From: Campylobacterales bacterium
Lineage (GTDB): Bacteria; Campylobacterota; Campylobacteria; Campylobacterales; QNZT01
Reading direction: 5' to 3'
DNA length: 10,912 nt
Assembly: GCA_027081495.1 (NCBI GenBank)
Contig: JALWKJ010000209.1
Coordinates: forward strand, 1 to 10,912
Made by a program: the position numbers and the translations under genes. Below, one piece after another: positions 1 to 5,704 of this stretch. A model generated the notes under the pieces. It was not told where the DNA came from and ran no database searches. It worked only from the letters and a program-made list of their open reading frames with translations. Position 1 is the first letter of the stretch, and the number at the start of each line of letters is the position of its first letter.

Positions 1-83
1 GTTTGAAACAATTATTCGCATATTTCTTCTATTTTCACATTTTCTATACGATTTTGATTTATACTTTTAGACGACATAAATGC

Positions 84-111
84 CGAAGTTGGAATTTCGA
101 AGTTTGAATTT
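84..111. repeat. 14-bp tandem duplication, one mismatch
   Basis: CGAAGTTGGAATTT (84-97) is followed directly by CGAAGTTTGAATTT (98-111). The unit is not a multiple of three, so it would shift any reading frame crossing it. It lies upstream of the cytochrome operon promoter and may be a slippage duplication. Confidence 0.75.
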
Positions 112-165
112 TTGGTAAGAAGTTTGTAATAATTTGCAATAGTATAATATATTTTTATAAAATCA

Positions 166-194
166 TTGACTTTAAATATAATTTTTTGTAAACT
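166..194 (+). promoter_or_regulatory. Candidate sigma70 promoter of the cytochrome/Sel1 operon
   Basis: TTGACT (166-171) lies 17 bases before TAAACT (189-194). This places transcription near 201, about 33 bases before the chosen ATG. The -35 is good and the -10 matches four of six consensus bases. An isolated TATAAT at 143-148 is an alternative -10 without a clear -35. This is motif evidence only. Confidence 0.35.
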
Positions 195-233
195 ACCGTA
201 ATGTTATTATATTGTATGAAAGGATCTATAATT

Positions 234-1559
234 ATGAAATTTATAGCCAAACACAAGATTTTTCTTAGTCTGATAGCGGCAATTATGTTCTCGTCTTTTT
301 TAAGCGGTTGTTTTGCGACCAATGAAAAAAAGGTTGAAGAAGTCGTTAGTGAAACAACAACATCAACCCCGTCTCAAGAATCCGCCCAACCCGTAGCTGA
401 AGAGTCGATTGCCCAAACGCCGCAAGAATCCGCACCCGTAAAAACGGAGAAAAGTTCTATATTTCCGCCGAATCTCAAGCAGGCAAAAGCCGTGATACAT
501 CCTCCATACGAGACAAAAGTATGCACGCTTTGCCATAAAAGCAAAAACCCGAAAAACGGAGACGACCTCATTATGGATGTGCCTGATCTTTGTTACCAGT
601 GTCATGATAAAAAAGCTAAAGAGGGTAAAAAATTTGTCCACGGTCCCGTCGCCGCAGGCGCTTGTACGATATGTCATAATCCTCACAAGTCCGAAAATTC
701 ATCGTTGTTAAAAATATCAAATATAAATGAACTGTGTACTTCTTGCCATACGGCAAAAGAAGATTTTCTTAGAAACACGCAAAATATCCATCCTCCCGTT
801 AAAGACTCTTGTATAAACTGTCACGATCCTCATACCGAAGATTATAAATTTCAGTTAAGAGGCGACCGTAAAAAAGATCTTTGTTTAATGTGCCATGTTG
901 ACAAACAGGAGTGGATTACAACCGTAAAAAATAAACACGGCGCCATAAATATAGAAAAAGGGTGTCAAAACTGCCATGATCCCCACGGTACGGGTCAACC
1001 TAAGATGATTAAAGGCGATACGATTAAAGATGTGTGTCTTAAATGTCACTCTAAAACTCAAATAAGAGACGAAGACGGCGCGAAGCTTATAAATATGGGC
1101 AAACTTCTAAAAGAGAATCCCGACTGGCATGGACCTATCCAATGGGGCGACTGCGCGATGTGTCATAACCCGCACGGCTCAAACAATCTAAGAATGTTGA
1201 AAAAACCGTTTCCGACAACTTTTTACAGCGCGTTTGATGAGAAAAACTACATCTGCTTTGAGTGTCATGACGCCGGAAAAATCAAAAATGAGTTTACGAC
1301 CGACGATACGAACTTTAGAAACGGAAATGTAAATATGCACTTTATTCATGTCAATAAGAAAAAGGGTCGAACCTGTAGAGCATGTCATGATTTCCATGCT
1401 ACAAAAGATTATCCGCACCATTTGAAGAAAAAAACGCATTTCGGTAAAATCAACTTTCCGATCAGATATATTGAAACGCCCACAGGCGGCTCTTGCGCGC
1501 CGGCATGTCATGCTAGACGATATTACGACAGAGAGAAGCCTGTCAAAAACCTCAAATGA
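234..1559 (+). CDS. Dodecahaem c-type cytochrome lipoprotein (doubled-CXXCH type)
   Basis: A lipid-anchored electron-transfer protein, 441 residues from the ATG at 234. This start follows GAAAGGA (218-224) at nine bases and gives a type II signal peptide ending in LSGC (Cys26); the in-frame ATG at 201 would put eleven extra residues before it. A Ser/Thr/Glu/Pro-rich linker runs to about residue 85. Eleven CXXCH sites start at residues 97, 120, 144, 168, 193, 217, 244, 268, 307, 341 and 381; a twelfth, CX3CH (CAPACH), is at 421-426. The sites come in pairs: one with HGP/HPP upstream and often NPH/DPH after it, then a plain LCxxCH. That is the doubled-CXXCH architecture, and the extra histidines suggest bis-His ligation. 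First gene of a four-gene operon. It is probably a membrane-anchored electron wire, but which membrane and which partner are not shown. It is not close to MtrC/OmcS families that I recognise. Confidence 0.9.
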   Translation: MKFIAKHKIFLSLIAAIMFSSFLSGCFATNEKKVEEVVSETTTSTPSQESAQPVAEESIAQTPQESAPVKTEKSSIFPPNLKQAKAVIHPPYETKVCTLCHKSKNPKNGDDLIMDVPDLCYQCHDKKAKEGKKFVHGPVAAGACTICHNPHKSENSSLLKISNINELCTSCHTAKEDFLRNTQNIHPPVKDSCINCHDPHTEDYKFQLRGDRKKDLCLMCHVDKQEWITTVKNKHGAINIEKGCQNCHDPHGTGQPKMIKGDTIKDVCLKCHSKTQIRDEDGAKLINMGKLLKENPDWHGPIQWGDCAMCHNPHGSNNLRMLKKPFPTTFYSAFDEKNYICFECHDAGKIKNEFTTDDTNFRNGNVNMHFIHVNKKKGRTCRACHDFHATKDYPHHLKKKTHFGKINFPIRYIETPTGGSCAPACHARRYYDREKPVKNLK

Positions 1560-1574
1560 CAATGGTGAGATGAA

Positions 1575-2645
1575 ATGGGTAAAAGTATCGTTTTCGTATA
1601 TATTTTACTCTTACTGGCATTCGCTTCGATCGCGGATGCCGGCGGCAAATCTTTTGAGGTGCTAAGACCTTTTAATAAAAGCATTTTTGATGAAGACTAC
1701 GCTTCAGTCGTCATAAAAAGATTGGATAAAACATTAAAAAAAATTACGATTCTTGAAAATGAAAATATCATCGCGGAGCTTGAAACGGATAAAAAAAGAG
1801 ATATCTATTGCAGAACTATTCGTCTTAAACTTGGAGCAAATAAAATTAATATCGTAGGATATTCAAAAGATGGAGATCTTACAAATGAGCAAATAGATCT
1901 TTTTTATAGATCGGAGGTTTATAAAGGCGTAGATGAAGCGCCTGACGGTTATGCAAGAAACTTTTTCCATAACAGCAAAAACGAAAAGCTTTGCAAATCC
2001 TGCCACAATATGAACAAAGACAGCAAAACCAAACTGAAAAAACATATCTCTTCATCGGAAATTAACGCAAAAGAGTTTGATGTTCTTGACAACCCCGAAG
2101 AGTCCAACTGTTATACCTGTCATAAAGTTATAACTTTCAGAAAAAACGGGCACGCTCCGGCGGTGAATTTTTTATGTACGGTCTGTCATACCGGCAAAAG
2201 CGGTGAATTTAATATCGACGATCAGGGCAAATCAAAATACCTCATGCCCGATCCAATCATGAATAGATGCTTTAAATGCCATGAAGGAGTAAAAGAAAAA
2301 TGGTTTTCAAACACTTCGGAACACGGACCGTTAAGATCTGGTAGATGTAACAAATGCCATAATCCTCACTCTTCAAACTTCGAATTTCACTTAAGAAAAC
2401 CTATTTGGGAACTATGCACGACCTGTCATGCTGAAAAGGCTGATGGAAAACATGTTATAGGCAGCTTCGTTTTCAATCGAAACAGCGGCGCTCACCCTAC
2501 TAGAAACAGACCCGATCCTTCTCGTCCCGGTCGAAAACTTGTATGTTCGAGTTGTCACAATCCTCATGGATCAAACGGTATATTTTTATTAAGGACTAAA
2601 GGTAAAACCGCCTATAGTGTTTGTAAAAGATGTCATAAAAAATAG
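1575..2645 (+). CDS. Octahaem c-type cytochrome with N-terminal beta-rich domain
   Basis: A periplasmic or surface electron carrier of 356 residues. The signal peptide ends near Ala22. Residues about 25-115 carry no haem and read as alternating beta strands with a late LGANKINIVGYS stretch, like Ig-like/glucodextranase-B-type domains, so this part may bind a partner or surface (inference). Eight CXXCH sites follow, at residues 140, 179, 201, 232, 258, 281, 324 and 350. The last four form two doubled units (HGP...CNKCHNPH then LCTTCH; CSSCHNPHGS then VCKRCH), like the upstream 12-haem protein. The start follows GGTGAG (1564-1569) and lies 15 bases after the previous stop. An ATG at 1570 is out of frame with it. 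The two cytochromes are probably co-translated partners. Confidence 0.88.
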   Translation: MGKSIVFVYILLLLAFASIADAGGKSFEVLRPFNKSIFDEDYASVVIKRLDKTLKKITILENENIIAELETDKKRDIYCRTIRLKLGANKINIVGYSKDGDLTNEQIDLFYRSEVYKGVDEAPDGYARNFFHNSKNEKLCKSCHNMNKDSKTKLKKHISSSEINAKEFDVLDNPEESNCYTCHKVITFRKNGHAPAVNFLCTVCHTGKSGEFNIDDQGKSKYLMPDPIMNRCFKCHEGVKEKWFSNTSEHGPLRSGRCNKCHNPHSSNFEFHLRKPIWELCTTCHAEKADGKHVIGSFVFNRNSGAHPTRNRPDPSRPGRKLVCSSCHNPHGSNGIFLLRTKGKTAYSVCKRCHKK

Positions 2646-2654
2646 GAACTCAAA

Positions 2655-3515
2655 ATGGATATAGATGTTATAACCTTAATTAAAAACAACCTTGATTTAA
2701 AAGTCACTTTTATGCTTTCATTGGCTCTTACGATAATCGTACCGATTCAAGCGCAATCGGTTACATTTGAAGAGCTTAGAGCCAGAGCTCAAGCCGCCGC
2801 GAAGAGACGAAGTTCGTCGCAAATTCAAGCGAAGATGAAAGAGAGGCTTATGCACTCAAAGACTTTCCGCGCGCCTTCTAATATGGGCAAAGGGATGAGA
2901 ACAAAAGCATATACGGTCGCGTTAATGAAAGCCGAAAGCGGTGATCCAAACGCCCAGTTTGCGCTTGCGGGGATGTATTATCAGGGGATCATGATAAAAC
3001 GAAACTATAAAAAAGCCATAGAATGGTATGAAAAAGCGGCGAAACAGGGACATACCAAAGCTCAATTTAATCTTGCGTATATGTATTTTGACGGTAGAGG
3101 AACGAAAAAAGATCATGAGAGGGCATTAAAATGGTTTCTTGAAGCGGGAGAACACAGAGATGGAAAAGCGGAACTTTATCTTGGACTTATATATGATGAA
3201 AAAAACGACTATAAAAAAGCGTTTCACTGGTATAAGGAAGCCGCAAAAGAGGGATATCCAAAGGCTCAATACAAGTTAGCGCATATGTACAAACAGGCAA
3301 AAGGCTGCAAAAAAGATATGAAAAAATATATATATTATCTAAGAAAAGCGGCAGCCCAGAGTGAAGCTCATGCCCAGTTTGATCTAGGGCTGGCATATTT
3401 ACGAGGCGTAGGCGTCCAAAAAGACAAAGACGCCGCATATCGATGGCTGCAAAAAGCTTATCTAAACGGTGATAAGAGAGCCAAAGATATTCTAAAAAAA
3501 CTTAAAAGAAATTAA
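2655..3515 (+). CDS. Exported Sel1-repeat protein (first of two paralogues)
   Basis: A 286-residue helical-repeat protein, likely a scaffold or partner-binding protein in the periplasm. The N-terminus has a hydrophobic export segment (about residues 17-34, ...VPIQAQS). AGGA at 2644-2647, overlapping the previous stop, supports the ATG at 2655; the Met at residue 20 has no ribosome-binding site. A basic Ala/Gln/Arg-rich stretch (about 40-90) precedes five Sel1-like repeats at about 96-131, 132-167, 168-199 (four residues short), 200-235 and 236-271, then a cap. Typical pieces are AQFxLAxMY and KAxxWYxKAA. It has a single Cys (218), so it is not a Helicobacter Hcp-type disulfide-rich Sel1 protein. 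Its place directly after two multihaem cytochromes suggests a role in their assembly or positioning. Confidence 0.85.
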   Translation: MDIDVITLIKNNLDLKVTFMLSLALTIIVPIQAQSVTFEELRARAQAAAKRRSSSQIQAKMKERLMHSKTFRAPSNMGKGMRTKAYTVALMKAESGDPNAQFALAGMYYQGIMIKRNYKKAIEWYEKAAKQGHTKAQFNLAYMYFDGRGTKKDHERALKWFLEAGEHRDGKAELYLGLIYDEKNDYKKAFHWYKEAAKEGYPKAQYKLAHMYKQAKGCKKDMKKYIYYLRKAAAQSEAHAQFDLGLAYLRGVGVQKDKDAAYRWLQKAYLNGDKRAKDILKKLKRN

Positions 3516-3524
3516 AGGACAAAT

Positions 3525-4334
3525 ATGAAAAAGAATTATTTTATATTATTTATGCTTACTATAATGTTTAACAACCAATTAAACGCAAGCGATTTTGAAA
3601 AGATGAAAACGGAAGCCGAAAATACGGCTATTAAAGAAAAAAAGATAATGAGCAGAGCGGATTTTATGAAACATAAAGCCCTGCAAGAGGCGAAAAAGAG
3701 AGCTCTAAAAGGCGATATAAATTCTCAATACGCTCTGGGAGGAATGTATTATCTAGGAACCGTGACGAAACAAGACTACAAAAAGGCTCTAAAATGGTTT
3801 GAAAAAGCCGCTAATAAAGGGCATATTAAAGCGCAATATGAGCTGGGATATATGTATTTTGAAGGAAGAGGAGTTAAAAAGGACTACAAAAAGGCGCTTT
3901 CATGGTTTAAAAAAGCAGCCGATAAAGGCGATTCAAAAGCGCAGATACATCTAGCCGAAATGTATTATGACGGTCTGGGCGTAAAACAAAACTATGAAAA
4001 AGCCTACTACTGGTATCAGGTAACGGCCGATATGGGATATCCCGAAGCCCAGTATAAACTCGGCGAAATGTTTTATGACGGAAAAGGCGTCGAAAGAAAT
4101 CATGAACAGGCGGCTTATTGGTTTAGCAAAGCGGCGGATCAAAGTTTTGCCGATGCTCAGTATAGACTCGGGATGATGTATATAAGCTCTGACGGAGTTC
4201 AAAAAAATATGAAAAAAGCTAAAGAACTACTCGGTTTGGCATACCTAAACGGAAATACAAAAGCAAAACAAGAGCTTATAAACAACGCGTGGAAAGTTCC
4301 CGATCCTATAGGAGCGATATATTTGGAAGAATAA
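3525..4334 (+). CDS. Exported Sel1-repeat protein (second paralogue)
   Basis: A 269-residue exported helical-repeat protein, paralogous to the gene before it and nine bases downstream of it. AAAGGA (3514-3519), overlapping the upstream stop, sets the start. The signal peptide ends near Ala21 (NQLNA|SDFE). A charged helical segment (about 23-62) is followed by five regular 36-residue Sel1 repeats at about 63-98, 99-134, 135-170, 171-206 and 207-242, each with the AQYxLGxMYYxGxGVxxxYxKA pattern, then a short cap ending IYLEE. There is no cysteine. The Sel1 family gives protein-protein scaffolds rather than enzymes, so it probably organises the cytochromes of this operon. It is the last gene of the operon, and no stem-plus-T-run terminator follows. 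Confidence 0.86.
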   Translation: MKKNYFILFMLTIMFNNQLNASDFEKMKTEAENTAIKEKKIMSRADFMKHKALQEAKKRALKGDINSQYALGGMYYLGTVTKQDYKKALKWFEKAANKGHIKAQYELGYMYFEGRGVKKDYKKALSWFKKAADKGDSKAQIHLAEMYYDGLGVKQNYEKAYYWYQVTADMGYPEAQYKLGEMFYDGKGVERNHEQAAYWFSKAADQSFADAQYRLGMMYISSDGVQKNMKKAKELLGLAYLNGNTKAKQELINNAWKVPDPIGAIYLEE

Positions 4335-4384
4335 TTCGTTTTTTAACATTTTAAGATTAATTATTAGTTTTTTCGCATAAATCC

Positions 4385-4399
4385 TTTAGAATCACTAAA
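4385..4399. repeat. Short inverted repeat upstream of the TTG-started cytochrome
   Basis: TTTAG (4385-4389) and CTAAA (4395-4399) pair around AATCA. The right half overlaps TAAAAT (4396-4401), a plausible -10 that would start transcription near 4408, just before the ribosome-binding-site hairpin. No convincing -35 was found. It may be an operator, but five base pairs can occur by chance. Confidence 0.25.
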
Positions 4400-4409
4400 A
4401 TGAGACGAT

Positions 4410-4440
4410 TTACTCCTATAGCGTCAAACTATAGGAGTAA
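4410..4440 (+). promoter_or_regulatory. Perfect 12-bp hairpin sequestering the Shine-Dalgarno
   Basis: The arms TTACTCCTATAG (4410-4421) and CTATAGGAGTAA (4429-4440) are exact reverse complements around a 7-base loop (CGTCAAA). The only good ribosome-binding site of the next gene, AGGAG (4433-4437), lies wholly in the 3' arm, and the TTG start is two bases after the stem. As RNA this would hide the ribosome-binding site. No T-run follows, so it is not an ordinary terminator. A dyad operator for a DNA-binding repressor is the main alternative. Confidence 0.7.
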
Positions 4441-4442
4441 CA

Positions 4443-5111
4443 TTGAACCCGCACATTCTTATCGCTGCTACCATCTTTATGTTTATGTCGGTATTGGATT
4501 TAGATGCACAAATGTCACAAACTCCGCACAATCTCTCGGATATAGTAAATCAATCTTATGACAATAATCAAATGTGCGTCTTTTGTCATACTCCTCACGC
4601 CGCCGAACAAACCGTTGATACTCCATTATGGAATAAATCTTTGCCGGATACTCAATTTTCGATGTACGGTGAAACGATTGCTGGTTCACACACATCAAAT
4701 AATCCAAATTCATATTCAATGGTTTGTCTAAGCTGCCACGATGGAGCAAGTTCGATAAATTCTGTCGTAAATGCGCCCGGAAGCGGCGGAATCAATCAAA
4801 ACGGCGCCGATATGGGTTTAGCCCCTATACTTATGAGACCGTCGCGAAATCTAGCTATCGGTCTAAACGGAGATCTCAAAGACGATCATCCGGTTTCTAT
4901 TTTATATATTCCCGGCAAAGCGGGTTTAAGACCGATATCCGAGCCTCTCATCGGAGAATGGAAAGGAGCGACATATATTTCAGATCTTTTGCGAAACGGA
5001 AGGGTGGAGTGCGGAAGTTGCCATGATCCGCATTATGCGGATCCTAACGGCATATTTTTAAGAAACAGTAACGAACACAGTCAAATGTGTCTTTCATGTC
5101 ATGATAAATAG
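4443..5111 (+). CDS. Tetrahaem c-type cytochrome with TTG start
   Basis: An exported electron carrier of 222 residues. The start is TTG (4443): AGGAG lies five bases upstream and a signal peptide follows at once, ending near LDLDA|Q, whereas Met13 and Met15 lie inside the hydrophobic core. Four CXXCH sites start at residues 45, 95, 190 and 216. The order TPHNLS, CVFCHTPHAA, PLWN, CLSCHDG, DHPVSI, CGSCHDPH, CLSCH matches a tetrahaem family I know from multihaem-rich deltaproteobacteria and relatives; its function is poorly defined, though redox transfer is the safe reading. It sits 108 bases after the Sel1 operon with its own leader. Rare start plus hairpin predict low or conditional translation. 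Its stop is five bases from that of the convergent monohaem gene. Confidence 0.87.
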   Translation: MNPHILIAATIFMFMSVLDLDAQMSQTPHNLSDIVNQSYDNNQMCVFCHTPHAAEQTVDTPLWNKSLPDTQFSMYGETIAGSHTSNNPNSYSMVCLSCHDGASSINSVVNAPGSGGINQNGADMGLAPILMRPSRNLAIGLNGDLKDDHPVSILYIPGKAGLRPISEPLIGEWKGATYISDLLRNGRVECGSCHDPHYADPNGIFLRNSNEHSQMCLSCHDK

Positions 5112-5116
5112 ATCGT

Positions 5117-5578
5117 TTATTTACCGTTTTCCAACAAATGTTTTTTCCAAAGCATTTTCGCCTCTTTTGTAGTTCCGTTTCTGTTTTTTAAAAAATAATC
5201 TTTTATAAAAGCGTTATAGCGAATTTGTTCGGCGGAAATAGTTTTTTCTTTCATTTTATTCACCTTTTTCGGTTTCAATGTCTCTATATATTTTGCAACC
5301 GCGACCATCTCTTCATCCGTTAGTTTGGTAGCTTGACCTCTCATCAATTTTCCAAAACCGTATTGGTTTTTTCCACCGTCTCTATACTCTTTAAGTTCTT
5401 TTACGATTTTTTTATATGGCCAACCGCCGATAACCTTACTAACTCCCAAAGATTTCTTTTCAGCGTTTACACCATGACAGACCATACATTTTTTAAAAAG
5501 TTTTGCTCCCGAACTCGAGGCAAATAGACCTGCAATAAACACCGTTAATAATAAAAATAAAGACCTTTTTATAAGCAT
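5117..5578 (-). CDS. Monohaem class I cytochrome c (c553-like) with C-terminal extension
   Basis: A small periplasmic electron carrier, 153 residues. The signal peptide ends near SSSGA25. CMVCHG (31-36) binds the haem, and Met79 in GKLMRGQATKL is the likely sixth ligand, followed by the usual C-terminal helix (LTDEEMVAVAKYIETLKP). That completes a typical domain by about residue 105. The remaining 48 residues, Lys-rich and probably helical (NAFIKDYFLKNRNG...), are not part of the usual c553 fold and may be a docking tail. GGGAGA (5585-5590 on the reverse strand) lies six bases before the ATG. It is divergent from the dihaem peroxidase, so it could be that enzyme's electron donor, as small c-type cytochromes are for bacterial cytochrome c peroxidases (inference). 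Confidence 0.87.
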   Translation of the reverse strand: MLIKRSLFLLLTVFIAGLFASSSGAKLFKKCMVCHGVNAEKKSLGVSKVIGGWPYKKIVKELKEYRDGGKNQYGFGKLMRGQATKLTDEEMVAVAKYIETLKPKKVNKMKEKTISAEQIRYNAFIKDYFLKNRNGTTKEAKMLWKKHLLENGK

Positions 5579-5604
5579 TTTTTATCTCCCAACTGATTTG
5601 ATAT

Positions 5605-5633
5605 ATATTACATTGTAATAAAAGAGAGCTTAA
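5605..5633 (-). promoter_or_regulatory. Candidate promoter of the monohaem cytochrome
   Basis: On the reverse strand TTAAGC (5628-5633) is 17 bases before TAATAT (5605-5610). Both boxes are weak. The -10 and the end of the spacer overlap the palindrome at 5606-5620, the layout expected for repression. Motif evidence only. Confidence 0.25.
5606..5620. promoter_or_regulatory. 15-bp perfect palindrome, candidate operator
   Basis: TATTACA (5606-5612) and TGTAATA (5614-5620) are exact reverse complements around one T. It lies in the 126-base region between the divergent monohaem cytochrome and dihaem peroxidase genes, 85 bases before the peroxidase ATG. The TTACA/TGTAA core recalls winged-helix repressor boxes (BlaI/CopY type), but those have two or more central bases, so I assign no regulator. 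Confidence 0.45.
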
Positions 5634-5688
5634 TCGACTTTTAAAAACATAATATTTTATTATAAATTTATATTTACGGCGCAAAAAA

Positions 5689-5697
5689 TGTTATAAT
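5689..5697 (+). promoter_or_regulatory. Extended -10 (TGnTATAAT) abutting the peroxidase start
   Basis: TGTTATAAT matches the extended -10 exactly. Transcription would start near 5704, one base before the ATG at 5705, giving a leaderless or near-leaderless mRNA. No Shine-Dalgarno lies before that ATG, which fits. A clear -35 is absent, as extended -10 promoters allow. Confidence 0.5.
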
Positions 5698-5704
5698 CTA
5701 TCTT

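Larger units (their letters stand above)
12..203 (-). pseudogene. Possible gene remnant: open reverse frame with no usable start
   Basis: On the reverse strand 63 codons run open from 203 to the TAA at 12-14, long for such AT-rich DNA. The translation looks protein-like, with a charged tail (...NRIENVKIEEICE). The first ATG is only at 77-75, leaving 21 residues, and no GTG or TTG precedes it, so it is not an intact gene. A 14-bp tandem repeat (84-111) sits inside it and could be a frame-breaking duplication. It overlaps the upstream region of the 12-haem cytochrome. I do not recognise a family, and chance openness is a real alternative. Confidence 0.22.

Noticed and set aside
201..233. ATG at 201 as start of the 12-haem lipoprotein
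   Set aside because: It would add eleven residues before the signal peptide and has no ribosome-binding site; the ATG at 234 has GAAAGGA at nine bases and a normal lipoprotein signal.
1188..1562. Reverse-strand open frame of 124 codons
   Set aside because: It lies inside the 12-haem cytochrome gene, whose frame is fixed by many CXXCH sites; it is an antisense shadow.
2655..4334. Hcp-type beta-lactamase-like Sel1 proteins
   Set aside because: Those carry a cysteine pair per repeat; here there is one cysteine in the first protein and none in the second.
4410..4440. Rho-independent terminator of the Sel1 operon
   Set aside because: The stem is AT-rich and is followed by ACATTGAACC, not a T-run; it overlaps the ribosome-binding site of the next gene instead.
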